Part shown: piece by piece, positions 44,855 through 52,995 of the stretch
How positions within the stretch are numbered: position 1 is the stretch's first letter
Layout of the letters: the number at the start of each line of letters is the position of its first letter
Assembly (NCBI RefSeq): GCF_900010725.2
Contig: NZ_LR734832.1
Location: forward strand, 23,459-87,458
DNA from: Planktothrix serta PCC 8927
GTDB lineage: Bacteria > Cyanobacteriota > Cyanobacteriia > Cyanobacteriales > Microcoleaceae
DNA length: 64,000 bases
Direction of reading: 5' to 3'
Notes under the pieces: generated by a model
What the model saw: the letters and a program-made list of their open reading frames with translations, nothing else
What the model was told of the DNA's origin: nothing
Database searches by the model: none
Made by a program: the position numbers and the translations under genes

Positions 44855-46261
44855 CTAATTCGTTTCATTAATGAGTTTTAATTCAGCCGCATCTAAATAG
44901 CGACTTTCTTCTTCTAAATCTACTTCGCTAAAATCTTCTGGCCAATCTCCAAACGTCCCTGCTTGATCTAAATCAGCCGTTGTTATATTTGTACAACCTT
45001 CTTGATCACGAGTAAACCAATGTAACTTAATTTTATCAGGTTTAATTTTATCTTCTGCAACTAAGGATTGAATTCGTTTTAAAATCAAGTCACTATGAGT
45101 TTCTATCACAACTCTTACCCCTCTATTCGCCGATTCTACTAATATATCAGCTAAGGCAGCTTGAGCGCGAGGATGTAAATGTATTTCTGGTTGTTCTAGG
45201 TAAACTAATTGTTCAGGTTCAGCAACTAATAACGCAACCAGAGCAGGTAAAGTTTGAGAAACGCCAAAACCGACATCAGCAATGCTAACCATCTCTGTAG
45301 ATTTAGTTTTAGAATTAAAATTACAAGGAAGTCGAGCCACTCTAATTTCAACTTGAGTATCATTAATCTGTTTAGTATCAACTTTACCTGTTAACCCTAA
45401 AATCTTTAAATATCTAGCTAAGTCTTTAAGTTTAGAAGATTTTGTTATTTGCCAATTATTAATCACACTAGCAACATAATGCTCAAAAGTACCTGGAAAT
45501 TGCTTCCCAATTGCTGTTACTGGATAAGTACGTTCTGGATTTCCTCTTAAACCTGGTACATGAATAATACTACGAATATATTCTTCTAATACTCTTAAGT
45601 CATTAAACCCAAAAAATGTTGAAGATATAGAGTCTATATCTGGAATTAAAATCATTGTAAAATCTAAAAAACATCTAATTCTTTTCACGCTTAAAGGAAT
45701 TTTTTCTTGTAGTTGATGATTAGTATTATTTTTTAATAAGTCTTGGTACATTCTTGATACTTTTTGATAAAAATCTTTAGCTTCTTTTGGCAAATAATTT
45801 TCAATTTCTTCTTGCTTCATATTTTTCTGTAAAACTATTTCTGGCTCGTCTTTTTCTTGATAAACCATTTGTTTTATGTCAATACTTTTACTCGTTTTGC
45901 AAAAATCAAGTCTAATAGAACTAGATTGATTTATTTCGGTTTCAATAGAAAAATCTTTATATTTTTTAGAAGATATCTTAGAAAAAATTTGTTCTGTAGA
46001 TGTAAATTTAACATTAGCACCATTTAACAATAAAGCACCGGGATCATAAGTTGCTTCCAAGGTTTGCTTCATCAGGAGTAAGGGCTGCATAATACTAGAT
46101 TTACCTGAACTATTAGCTCCTGAAAGTATCGTTAAATTTTGAATTTCTATAGAGCAGGGATTGGCAATAGATTTATAGCCACCAACAGATATTTTAGTAA
46201 TTCCTTCAAATTCTTCATTTTTTGATTTTGTAGAATTACTTTTTTGAACTGATTTACCCAT
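44855..46261 (-). CDS. AAA family ATPase (AAA_15/DUF3696, OLD-like)
   Basis: The 468-residue protein begins ITKISVGGYKSIANPCSIEIQNLTILSGANSSGKSSIMQPL, with Walker A at 48-56. The C-terminal ABC-type elements are FGVSQTLPALVALLVAEPEQLVYLEQPEIHLHP (Walker B from 352), VVIETHSDLIL, and a C-terminal GTFGDWPEDF typical of DUF3696. It lacks a TOPRIM domain, so its effector is expected in trans. The PIN-like gene 5 bases downstream is the candidate. ATPases of this class with a nuclease partner often work in defence. Confidence 0.85.
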   Translation of the reverse strand: MGKSVQKSNSTKSKNEEFEGITKISVGGYKSIANPCSIEIQNLTILSGANSSGKSSIMQPLLLMKQTLEATYDPGALLLNGANVKFTSTEQIFSKISSKKYKDFSIETEINQSSSIRLDFCKTSKSIDIKQMVYQEKDEPEIVLQKNMKQEEIENYLPKEAKDFYQKVSRMYQDLLKNNTNHQLQEKIPLSVKRIRCFLDFTMILIPDIDSISSTFFGFNDLRVLEEYIRSIIHVPGLRGNPERTYPVTAIGKQFPGTFEHYVASVINNWQITKSSKLKDLARYLKILGLTGKVDTKQINDTQVEIRVARLPCNFNSKTKSTEMVSIADVGFGVSQTLPALVALLVAEPEQLVYLEQPEIHLHPRAQAALADILVESANRGVRVVIETHSDLILKRIQSLVAEDKIKPDKIKLHWFTRDQEGCTNITTADLDQAGTFGDWPEDFSEVDLEEESRYLDAAELKLINETN

Positions 46262-46635
46262 GATTTACTTTTAATTAAAAAATAATGTAAAGATTATATC
46301 ACAAACTTTAATTCTGTACACCTGGGCGAATTATTCTGCATCAATACGCTCCCACATTTTTTCTAAAAGAGTTAACCTAATTTTATTATAGGATTTTTTA
46401 TGGAATCAGAATAGGGAAAAATTGCGATCGCTTAGAAACCCGGTTTCTTCAAGAAAAACGTAGATATTACCACAAAGACACGAAGACACTAAGGAAGGGA
46501 TGAAGGAGATATTCAAAGTCGATAGTAATTTTTAGTCAGGTGAACAATTGAACTAACTTTGTTGATTAACTCCTGATCAACGGCTTTTTTTGCGTTAGAA
46601 TCAGGTTTAAAATAACGCCTGGAAGGAGGAGCATC
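46262..46635. other. Intergenic region between ATPase and small membrane gene
   Basis: No gene is supported. It contains a GCGATCGCTTAGAAACC palindrome copy (46424-46456), an ACCACAAAGACACGAAGACAC repeat (46471-46500) like those at 17155 and 20330, and the promoter side of the next gene. The next gene has a strong GGAAGGAGGA ribosome binding site at 46621-46630. Confidence 0.6.
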
Positions 46636-46923
46636 GTGTTGGAACTGCTACGAATCCTAATTCAGATTATTCAACCCTTTTTAGTGCCCATTTGCTTTGT
46701 TTTAGCTTGGGGATTCTTAATTTTGATCGCTTGGAGTATTGGTGCTGCGATGCGGGATACGGTGCGACGGGCCAAGCAAATGCACCAAATCCCCTGTACA
46801 GATTGTGTGTTCTTTACGGGAGACTATCACCTCAAATGTCCAGTACAACCGAAAATCGCCTTATCTGAAGCCGCCATCAACTGTCCAGACTATAGCAACC
46901 GAAATCTCACGTCTACTTTGTAA
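46636..46923 (+). CDS. Small membrane protein with Cys-rich tail
   Basis: The 95-residue protein starts at GTG, decided by the strong GGAGGA site 6 bases upstream. The N-terminal half is a membrane hairpin (LLRILIQIIQPFLVPICFVLAWGFLILIAWSIGAAM). The C-terminal half is soluble with four cysteines (IPCTDCVFFTGDYHLKCPVQP and INCPDY) that look like a small metal site. The pattern is common among conserved cyanobacterial unknowns. It is 111 bases upstream of ribF. Confidence 0.75.
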   Translation: MLELLRILIQIIQPFLVPICFVLAWGFLILIAWSIGAAMRDTVRRAKQMHQIPCTDCVFFTGDYHLKCPVQPKIALSEAAINCPDYSNRNLTSTL

Positions 46924-47034
46924 TCTAAAAAAAGATCAAGAAATTCTTAAGCAAGCTGAAACAATAGGGGGTTGTTTAATCTCGATAGGGTTTTAAAATC
47001 AGGTTAAACTTCAATGTAGGGTAAAATGTGAAGC

Positions 47035-48096
47035 GTGTGGATAACATCATCGCTTGATACGGTATTAACGCCCACTGCCATTGCTTTGGGAAACTTTGAT
47101 GGCTTACATCGTGGCCATCAACAGGTGATTCAGCCGATTTTAAAGCTCAAGTCACCCCTTGATTCCCGACAACGGACAGAGATGCTTTTAACCAACCCCG
47201 TCACCCTATCGACGTGGGAAAGAGGGCTATTGGATAACAATTTAGGAGAATCTGAACCCTGTTATAGTACAGTGGTAACGTTTCATCCCCATCCGCAAGA
47301 ATTTTTTACAGGTCAACCCAAAAAGTTACTCACCCCCTTAGATGAAAAAGTTGAATACTTAAAAATGATGGGGGTAGAACAATTAGTATTATTACCTTTT
47401 GATGAACAGATGGCAACTTTAACACCAAGGGAGTTTGTTGAAAGAATTTTAATTCAAAAATTACAGCCTCGTTGTATTAGTGTTGGATTTGATTTTCGGT
47501 TTGGAAAAAAGCGAACCGGGACGGTCAAAGATTTAGAAAAAATTGCCGGACATCACGGAATTAAAGTTAAAACCGTACCTTTATATTTATGTGAAAATGG
47601 CGAACGGATTAGCAGTTCAGAAATCCGCACATCCCTAGAAAACGGTGCAATTCGTCGCGCCAATCAATTATTAGGACGGTCTTATCATCTCGTCGGGTCA
47701 GTTGTTCAGGGTCAACAGTTAGGGCGAACAATTGGGTTTCCTACCGCTAATTTACAACTCCCCCCGGAAAAGTTTTTACCGAGCTATGGGGTTTATGCGG
47801 TAAATGTCTCTGAAATGGGGATAAAATCACTTCCAGAAACGGGAAATAATGCTAATTTTGAGTTAATGAATCATCCGGGTGTGATGAATATTGGCTGTCG
47901 TCCAACCGTCGCAGGTCAAACCGTCACCGTCGAGGTTCATCTGTTAAATTGGTCGGGAGATTTATATGGGAAAACTTTAAATGTTAGCCTAGAAGAATTC
48001 TTACGACCCGAACAGAAATTTGCTTGTTTAGATGATCTTAAAACTCAAATTAAGGCGGATTGTTTACAAGCCAAGGAGATACTAGACCCAACGTAG
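47035..48096 (+). CDS. ribF: Bifunctional riboflavin kinase/FAD synthetase
   Basis: The 353-residue protein starts at GTG. The nucleotidyltransferase (FAD synthetase) part has GNFDGLHRGHQ, VVTFHPHPQEFF, GFDFRFGKKRTG and ISSSEIRTSL. The riboflavin kinase part (from about 225) has GSVVQGQQLGRTIGFPTANL, with GYRPTV read here as GCRPTV, and EVHLLNWSGDLYGKTL. It makes FMN then FAD. An unusual ~30-residue insert (SPLDSRQRTEMLLTNPV...) follows the first motif and separates it from the VVTFHPHP strand. Confidence 0.95.
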   Translation: MWITSSLDTVLTPTAIALGNFDGLHRGHQQVIQPILKLKSPLDSRQRTEMLLTNPVTLSTWERGLLDNNLGESEPCYSTVVTFHPHPQEFFTGQPKKLLTPLDEKVEYLKMMGVEQLVLLPFDEQMATLTPREFVERILIQKLQPRCISVGFDFRFGKKRTGTVKDLEKIAGHHGIKVKTVPLYLCENGERISSSEIRTSLENGAIRRANQLLGRSYHLVGSVVQGQQLGRTIGFPTANLQLPPEKFLPSYGVYAVNVSEMGIKSLPETGNNANFELMNHPGVMNIGCRPTVAGQTVTVEVHLLNWSGDLYGKTLNVSLEEFLRPEQKFACLDDLKTQIKADCLQAKEILDPT

Positions 48097-48188
48097 AGAC
48101 GAGCCACGGCGCGTCTCTCTTTCACCCTTTCACCCAGGATTATAATTGACACCATTGCATTTTGTCTTACTATCAATAAAAATATCCC

Positions 48189-49097
48189 ATGAAACAAAGA
48201 ATTGAACATCTAAAACACAATTTAAGCCGGACAATTGTAGGCAAAGAAGACGCCATTCGCTTAACATTGGTAGCTTTATTAGCAGGGGGTCATGCGTTAT
48301 TAGAAGATGTACCGGGTGTGGGAAAAACCCTATTAGCAAAATCCCTAGCCCGTTCGATAGCAGGACAGTTTCATCGGATACAATGTACACCGGATTTATT
48401 ACCCACAGATATCACCGGAACTAATATTTGGAATCCCCGAACTGGAGAGTTTGAATTTCTCCCAGGGCCGATTTTTACCAATATTTTATTAACCGATGAA
48501 ATTAACCGAGCGACGCCTCGAACTCAGTCCGCATTATTAGAAGTAATGGAAGAAAGACAAGTTACCGTTGATGGGGTATCTCGGTTAGTTCCCAAACCAT
48601 TTTTTGTCATAGCAACTCAAAACCCGATTGAATATCAAGGAACCTTTCCATTACCTGAAGCCCAAATGGATAGATTTTTATTATCCCTAACTTTAGGATA
48701 TCCTACGGAAGCAGAAGAATTGCAAATGTTACAAGGGTTATCGGATGGAATAACGGTAGATGATTTAGAACCTTGTATTTCTCAGGATGAGGTATTAGAA
48801 ATTCAAAATTGGTGTCGTCAAATTAAGATTGAAACCTCGTTACAACAGTATATTCTAAATTTAGTTAGAGCCACCAGAGAATCGGATGAAATCACATTAG
48901 GGGTGAGTCCTCGCGGTGCAATTTCTTTACATCGAGCCACTCAAGCTTTAGCCTTTTTATTAGGGAGAGATTATGGCACACCAGATGATGTGAAATATCT
49001 AGCCCCCCATGTTTTATCCCATCGTTTAATTCCAGCCGGAGGAAGACGGTCAAAAACAATTATTGAACAGTTATTAAGGACAATTGCCATACCCTAG
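48189..49097 (+). CDS. MoxR family AAA+ ATPase
   Basis: The 302-residue protein has Walker A EDVPGVGKTLLAKSLA, Walker B LLTDEINRATPRTQSALLEVMEE, FFVIATQNPIEYQGTFPLPEAQMDRF and a C-terminal lid (GVSPRGAISLHRATQALAFL). MoxR proteins are chaperone-like ATPases, often with VWA partners; none is adjacent here. The last eight codons and the terminator are copied 800 bases downstream beyond a toxin-antitoxin pair. Confidence 0.92.
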   Translation: MKQRIEHLKHNLSRTIVGKEDAIRLTLVALLAGGHALLEDVPGVGKTLLAKSLARSIAGQFHRIQCTPDLLPTDITGTNIWNPRTGEFEFLPGPIFTNILLTDEINRATPRTQSALLEVMEERQVTVDGVSRLVPKPFFVIATQNPIEYQGTFPLPEAQMDRFLLSLTLGYPTEAEELQMLQGLSDGITVDDLEPCISQDEVLEIQNWCRQIKIETSLQQYILNLVRATRESDEITLGVSPRGAISLHRATQALAFLLGRDYGTPDDVKYLAPHVLSHRLIPAGGRRSKTIIEQLLRTIAIP

Positions 49098-49143
49098 TAG
49101 TGAGCCCTTCAGGGCTCTTTAAGATGCGCTCAAGCGCAACAAC
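49073..49143. repeat. Direct repeat: 3' end of moxR plus terminator, left copy
   Basis: The stretch from ATTAAGGACAATTGCCATAC through the GAGCCC-TTCA-GGGCTC hairpin to GCGCAACAAC is repeated at 49888-49958 with about six differences. The left copy includes the authentic end of moxR. The intervening 745 bases hold one toxin-antitoxin pair. Confidence 0.88.
49102..49120 (+). terminator. Terminator after moxR
   Basis: GAGCCC and GGGCTC pair around a TTCA loop and are followed by TTT. The same hairpin follows the TA pair (49917-49935) and cydB (55446-55464). Confidence 0.65.
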
Positions 49144-49317
49144 AAATTATCCCCATAGGATTATTATCAATCCAGAATTATAGCAACCGCTTTGGCGCGG
49201 AACCAAAACCGTAGGCTTAGATCTTCGAGTTGTAACTTCTTTAGCCTCCAAGATGCTTATTTCTTGCAGTCCTGTTAGAATAATGGGTGAGGAGCGAATG
49301 CTATAGGAAATAATCTT

Positions 49318-49566
49318 ATGACGATTGTGATTAACCTATCTCCAGAATTAGAAGAACAATTACGCAAGAAAGCGGCCCTTGATGGGCAGGATATCAACGT
49401 AGTTGCTGCCAATCTTTTAGCAAACATCCTCAAGTGGGAGGCACAAGATTCGGAGGAAGCCATAAAAGGTATTCAGCAAGGGTTGGATGATTTTGAGGCA
49501 GGAAATTCCCGCTCTTTCAATGAATTTGCGGATGAACAGCGTCGTAAGTACAACTTGCCAGCATGA
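49318..49566 (+). CDS. Antitoxin (ribbon-helix-helix-like)
   Basis: The 82-residue protein begins TIVINLSPELEEQLRKKAALDGQDINVVAANLLANIL, a strand then two helices as in RHH/CopG-type antitoxins. It continues to an acidic middle (WEAQDSEEAIKGIQQGLDDFEAG) that would bind the toxin. Its stop overlaps the toxin ATG (ATGA at 49563). Confidence 0.82.
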   Translation: MTIVINLSPELEEQLRKKAALDGQDINVVAANLLANILKWEAQDSEEAIKGIQQGLDDFEAGNSRSFNEFADEQRRKYNLPA

Positions 49567-49892
49567 CATACCGCATTGAGATTTCAAGTGTAGCGGAAGC
49601 AGAGGCTGATAGCGCGTTTCTGCGTTTATCGCAGGTTACATCTGTTGCTCAAGCGAGTCAATGGTATAGCGGACTACTCAAGGTTATTGAATCCTTATCG
49701 ACGATGCCAAAGCGGTGTAAACTTGCGAGAGAAAATGAGTATTTTAGCCAGGAAATTCGGCAGCTTCTCTATGGGCAAAGCCGTAATTCTTATCGAATCT
49801 TGTTTACTGTTTTGGAAGAGACATCTACAGTTCGTATTCTTCATATTCGGCATTCCTCGCAACCAGTGATTGGTGAAGCGCCAGACGATTAA
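49563..49892 (+). CDS. RelE/ParE family toxin
   Basis: The 109-residue protein has YRIEISSVAEAEADSAFLRLSQ, QWYSGLLKVIESLSTMPKRCKLARENEYFSQEIRQLLYG and YRILFTVLEETSTVRILHIRHSSQ. This is the ParE/RelE fold with the C-terminal ILHIRH element. Co-translated with its antitoxin. The sequence after its C terminus (GEAPDD) passes directly into a copy of the moxR 3' end. Confidence 0.87.
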   Translation: MTYRIEISSVAEAEADSAFLRLSQVTSVAQASQWYSGLLKVIESLSTMPKRCKLARENEYFSQEIRQLLYGQSRNSYRILFTVLEETSTVRILHIRHSSQPVIGEAPDD

Positions 49893-49958
49893 GGACAATT
49901 GCCATACCCTAGTAGTAAGCCCTTCAGGGCTCTTTAGGAAGCGCTGAAGCGCAACAAC
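49888..49958. repeat. Direct repeat: 3' end of moxR plus terminator, right copy
   Basis: Copy of 49073-49143. Its first bases overlap the stop region of the ParE-like toxin. It includes a terminator-like hairpin at 49917-49935 (AGCCC-TTCA-GGGCT then CTTT). Confidence 0.85.
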
Positions 49959-50005
49959 GGTTACAATAAAGACGCATAGTAGTGAGTGTTTATCGTTGTT
50001 AAGCT

Positions 50006-50530
50006 ATGACTGAACTACTTCGACAAGCGATTGCTCAAATTGAAAAGCTTCCACCCGATCAGCAGGATGCGATCGCTGCTCGATTTTTGGCAGAATTGCA
50101 AGACGAGCAAAAATGGGAAAATTGTTTCGCTGCCACGACAGACGATCAATGGGATCAGATGGCGGCAATGGTACGTCAGGAGATAGCGGAAGATAAAATT
50201 GTGAGTCTTGTCTTGGAGTGCGAGTCCCCACCACTTAGAAAAGATGCAACAGGAGCAATTCGGGTTGGTAACTCAAGGGTTCTGCTGGAACTGGTGATCC
50301 GAGGATTTCAGGATGGTGCTTCTCCAGAAACCATTGTGCAAAGATACTCAACGCTTTCTCTGTCTGACGTTTACATCACAATTGGTTATTATCTTCGGCA
50401 TCAGCAAGAAATAGAATCCTATCTGAACGAGCGCGAACAGCTAGCAGAATCCGTTCATCAACGATTTTCAGAAATTCAGCCTGATCTGAGCCTGATTCGA
50501 TCCAGACTTTTAGCACAACAAACTCCCTAA
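50006..50530 (+). CDS. Fused antitoxin with DUF433 domain
   Basis: In this 174-residue protein, residues 1-62 (LLRQAIAQIEKLPPDQQDAIAARFLAEL, DDQWDQMAAMVRQEIAE) resemble small free-standing cyanobacterial antitoxins. Residues 70-170 are a DUF433 domain: SPPLRKDATGAIRVGNSRVLLELVIRGFQDGASPETIVQRY, then LSLSDVYITIGYYLRHQQEIESYL. DUF433 proteins are antitoxins of DUF5615 PIN-like toxins, and the DUF5615 gene follows 8 bases later. The two-part architecture looks like a fusion of two antitoxin types. Confidence 0.85.
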   Translation: MTELLRQAIAQIEKLPPDQQDAIAARFLAELQDEQKWENCFAATTDDQWDQMAAMVRQEIAEDKIVSLVLECESPPLRKDATGAIRVGNSRVLLELVIRGFQDGASPETIVQRYSTLSLSDVYITIGYYLRHQQEIESYLNEREQLAESVHQRFSEIQPDLSLIRSRLLAQQTP

Positions 50531-50538
50531 GCTTTGTT

Positions 50539-50889
50539 ATGTTGAGGTTGCTGAGTGATGAAAATTTTAATGGCGATATCGTGCGAGGATTATTTCTTCG
50601 TCAACCAGATCTTGACCTATTGCGTGTTCAGGATGTTGGGTTGCGAAAAGTGGATGATCCAGAAATTCTAGGTTGGGCCACAAGCAATGGGCGCATTCTC
50701 TTAACTCATGATCGTGCAACAATGCCAGACTTTGCTTATGAGCGGTTATCTCAGGGACAGCAAATGTCGGGGCTATTTGTGATCAATGATCGGATGCCTG
50801 TTAGGCAGGTAATCGATGAATTGCTACTACTGATTGATTGTAGTGAACAAGATGAGTGGAAAGGCATCGTCCTGTACTTGCCCTTGTAA
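50539..50889 (+). CDS. DUF5615 PIN-like toxin
   Basis: The 116-residue protein begins LRLLSDENFNGDIVRGLFLRQPDLDLLRVQDVGLRKVDDPEILGWATSNGRILLTHDRATMPDFAYERL. The conserved acids (SDEN, DDPEIL, THD) match the DUF5615/Mut7-C PIN-like family, predicted RNases. Its antitoxin is the DUF433 protein just upstream. Confidence 0.88.
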   Translation: MLRLLSDENFNGDIVRGLFLRQPDLDLLRVQDVGLRKVDDPEILGWATSNGRILLTHDRATMPDFAYERLSQGQQMSGLFVINDRMPVRQVIDELLLLIDCSEQDEWKGIVLYLPL

Positions 50890-50984
50890 ACTCAGTAGCG
50901 ATCGCGGCATAACAAATTGATGGAGCCGACCGCCAATAGATTATGTCAATAAAGCCTCTTAACTTGGCAGGTAAAAATCTTCCT

Positions 50985-51120
50985 TATAACGAATTATCCC
51001 CATAGGATTATTGACATCAATCCAGAATTATAGCAACCGCTTTGGCGCGGTTAGGACATACAATTTCGGGAGTTTTATGCAGAAGTTTTCCGTATATCGT
51101 TCCGATCTGGTATGTTATTC
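50985..51120. repeat. Dispersed repeat upstream of kinase gene
   Basis: Begins ATTATCCCCATAGGATTATT and continues through ATCAATCCAGAATTATAGC, AACCGCTTTGGCGCGGTT and GCAGAAGTTTTCCGTATATC. Matching copies lie at 49145-49200 (first half) and 55485-55640 (complete). The kinase gene promoter lies in or just after it. Confidence 0.8.
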
Positions 51121-51154
51121 TGTTTAGATACTATATTGATGTAATTATTGGATA

Positions 51155-52186
51155 ATGTCTATGTCAGCACAACTTTTTGGAAATAGGTGGAAAAATATTC
51201 GGCAGATTGGTGAGGGTGGACAGTCAAACGTATTCTTGGTGGAGGACTTAAATCGTGAATTCAGTGATACTTGTGTCCTTAAAAGGCTGAAGAACAAAAA
51301 GCGGCTTGATAGATTTAAACAAGAGATTAAAGCTGGAAGGAAATTAGATCATCCTCAGATTGCGCCTATTCTTGATTTCAGTCTTGATAAAGAGCCCTAC
51401 TACTTCGTTACCAAGAAATATCCAGATTCTACACTAAGTAAGTTCGCTTCAGCCCCCCTTGAACCTGTTCAGGCTTTAACAATCTTCATTGAAATCTGCG
51501 ATGTAGTAGCGTATGCACACTCAAAAGGAATAGTCCATCGTGACTTGAAGCCTGATAACATCATCCTTGATGAAAATCAGAAACCCGTTATTCTAGATTT
51601 CGGAATCTGCTACTTTGAAGACGAGGATAACCGCTTGACAGGAACAGAAGAACAAGTAGGTTCCAGATACTTTATTGCTCCTGAATCAGAGGGTGGACGA
51701 AGTTTAGATGTAACTTGGGCTGTTGATTCGTATTCGCTTGGGAAAATTTTATACTTTTTATTGTCTTCAAAATTATTTCCTAGGGAAGCTTACACAGGTT
51801 CTGATAGCTTGTCAAAATTGCTTAACGATCCTCAGCTTGACTACATAACAGAAAGGATTTTAGATAAATCAGTGGTTGAGGACTTTAATAAGCGCAGCAG
51901 TGTGTCAGAGCTCCAAAAAGAAGCAGAAACAGTTAAGCGTTTAATTCATGAACATTTTTATCCTGGCAAAGCTGGGTCACGGTGTCGTTTCTGTGGTGAA
52001 GGAACTTATCAACCAAATAACTATGCAGGTTTGAAAGTTTATACTCGTGTTCAGAATACTCCTAATATGAGTTCGCCAAACGAATTTTTCATGGAATGCG
52101 AATCTATTATATGCGACGTTTGCAGCAATATACAGTGGTTTTCTAAACCTATGGAATCTAAATTTAACCCATTGTATAACGAGTAA
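51155..52186 (+). CDS. Serine/threonine protein kinase with C-terminal zinc-ribbon-like tail
   Basis: The 343-residue protein has a full Hanks-type kinase domain (10-265): GEGGQSNVF, VLKRLK (ATP-binding Lys), HRDLKPDNIILDENQKPVILDFGI (catalytic loop and DFG) and GSRYFIAPES (activation segment end). The last ~75 residues carry CRFCGEG and, further on, CESIICDVCSNIQWF, a four-cysteine zinc-ribbon arrangement. No membrane helix is present, so it is cytoplasmic. The target is unknown. It lies in the repeat-laden accessory block and has no obvious partner phosphatase. Confidence 0.88.
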   Translation: MSMSAQLFGNRWKNIRQIGEGGQSNVFLVEDLNREFSDTCVLKRLKNKKRLDRFKQEIKAGRKLDHPQIAPILDFSLDKEPYYFVTKKYPDSTLSKFASAPLEPVQALTIFIEICDVVAYAHSKGIVHRDLKPDNIILDENQKPVILDFGICYFEDEDNRLTGTEEQVGSRYFIAPESEGGRSLDVTWAVDSYSLGKILYFLLSSKLFPREAYTGSDSLSKLLNDPQLDYITERILDKSVVEDFNKRSSVSELQKEAETVKRLIHEHFYPGKAGSRCRFCGEGTYQPNNYAGLKVYTRVQNTPNMSSPNEFFMECESIICDVCSNIQWFSKPMESKFNPLYNE

Positions 52187-52217
52187 ATTGGCGTTTGAAA
52201 GCTGGCGGTGAAAACCT

Positions 52218-52382
52218 ATGAAGTTGACTGTGACACTTGACCGTGACGAAGATGGGGTTTGGATTGTAGAATGCCCTAGTATTCCTGGTTGTATCAGCCA
52301 AGGTCAAACTAGGGAAGAAGCTCTCCAAAATATTAGAGATGCAATTACCGCCTGCCTTCAAGTTCGCGCAGAACGTGGGTAA
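52218..52382 (+). CDS. HicB-like antitoxin
   Basis: A 54-residue frame reads MKLTVTLDRDEDGVWIVECP, SIPGCISQGQTREEALQNIR and DAITACLQVRAERG. This is the HicB fold (partial RNase H-like) without the usual C-terminal DNA-binding tail. It is one base upstream of a PIN-toxin remnant. Confidence 0.8.
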   Translation: MKLTVTLDRDEDGVWIVECPSIPGCISQGQTREEALQNIRDAITACLQVRAERG

Positions 52383-52448
52383 ATGAAGATTCTGCTAGAT
52401 ACGCACATTTTTATTTTTGTAAAATCTGCCATCAGTGGCTATACTTAA
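52383..52448 (+). pseudogene. Remnant of a VapC-type PIN toxin gene
   Basis: The 21-codon frame MKILLDTHIFIFVKSAISGY then T begins exactly like VapC-type PIN toxins (M-K-I-L-L-D-T-H) with the first catalytic Asp. It loses similarity and stops. The HicB-like antitoxin gene just upstream is intact. The rest of the toxin has been deleted. Confidence 0.6.
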
Positions 52449-52525
52449 TTATATCTAAAATCGGTCAAGTTATTACTTTTTCATTCCCAATCTTTCTGCT
52501 AAACCTCAAACGAGGAGATTGTCAA

Positions 52526-52744
52526 ATGGCATTGGCTGAACTCATGTCACAAATCCAGGAACTTCCAAAAATCGACAAGCTTCGATTGATGCAGTTTCTA
52601 GCAACAGAACTGGTCAAAGAAGAAGATGCAAACTTCTTTGTTGCAAACCAAGAGTATCCGGTCTGGTCGCCGTACAATTGTTCTGAGGCTGCTAATGTCC
52701 TGATGAATCTTCTGGCGACAAAGCAGCAAGAGAAGAATGGTTAA
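52526..52744 (+). CDS. Small antitoxin-like unknown
   Basis: The 72-residue protein has LAELMSQIQELPKIDKLRLMQFLATELVKEEDA, then YPVWSPYNCSEAANVLMNLL. The VWSPY...EAA..L...L pattern is common in small cyanobacterial proteins paired with a second small gene. GAGGAG precedes the ATG. The following frame (52737-52802) is only a 21-codon stub. Confidence 0.6.
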   Translation: MALAELMSQIQELPKIDKLRLMQFLATELVKEEDANFFVANQEYPVWSPYNCSEAANVLMNLLATKQQEKNG

Positions 52745-52802
52745 CGCTCAAAGATTTCCTTTGAATCCAAATTTTGCCCTCTTCAATATCAAAGTGCATT
52801 AG
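52737..52802 (+). pseudogene. Short gene stub, possibly a retropepsin-like gene start
   Basis: The frame MVNAQRFPLNPNFALFNIKV then H overlaps the end of the previous gene and stops. From memory, intact genes in this position start MVNA(K/Q)RFPF(N/S)PN and encode retropepsin-like proteins. Here only the start remains, next to an AGTGAGCCCTGAAGGGTTCT repeat copy. Confidence 0.35.
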
Positions 52803-52995
52803 TGAGCCCTGAAGGGTTCTATTGTTCGCCTGAGCATAGCAAAATCGGGGCTAAATGTGTTACAATTAAATTATATCTTTATCAAAATTATTTGACAAAA
52901 CGTCAAATAGTAAAACATTAAGAAATTCCAGTGAAACTAAGTTTAAAAACTCGAATAATGTTAAATTCATCATCGATGAACTGATAGAGATAAAC

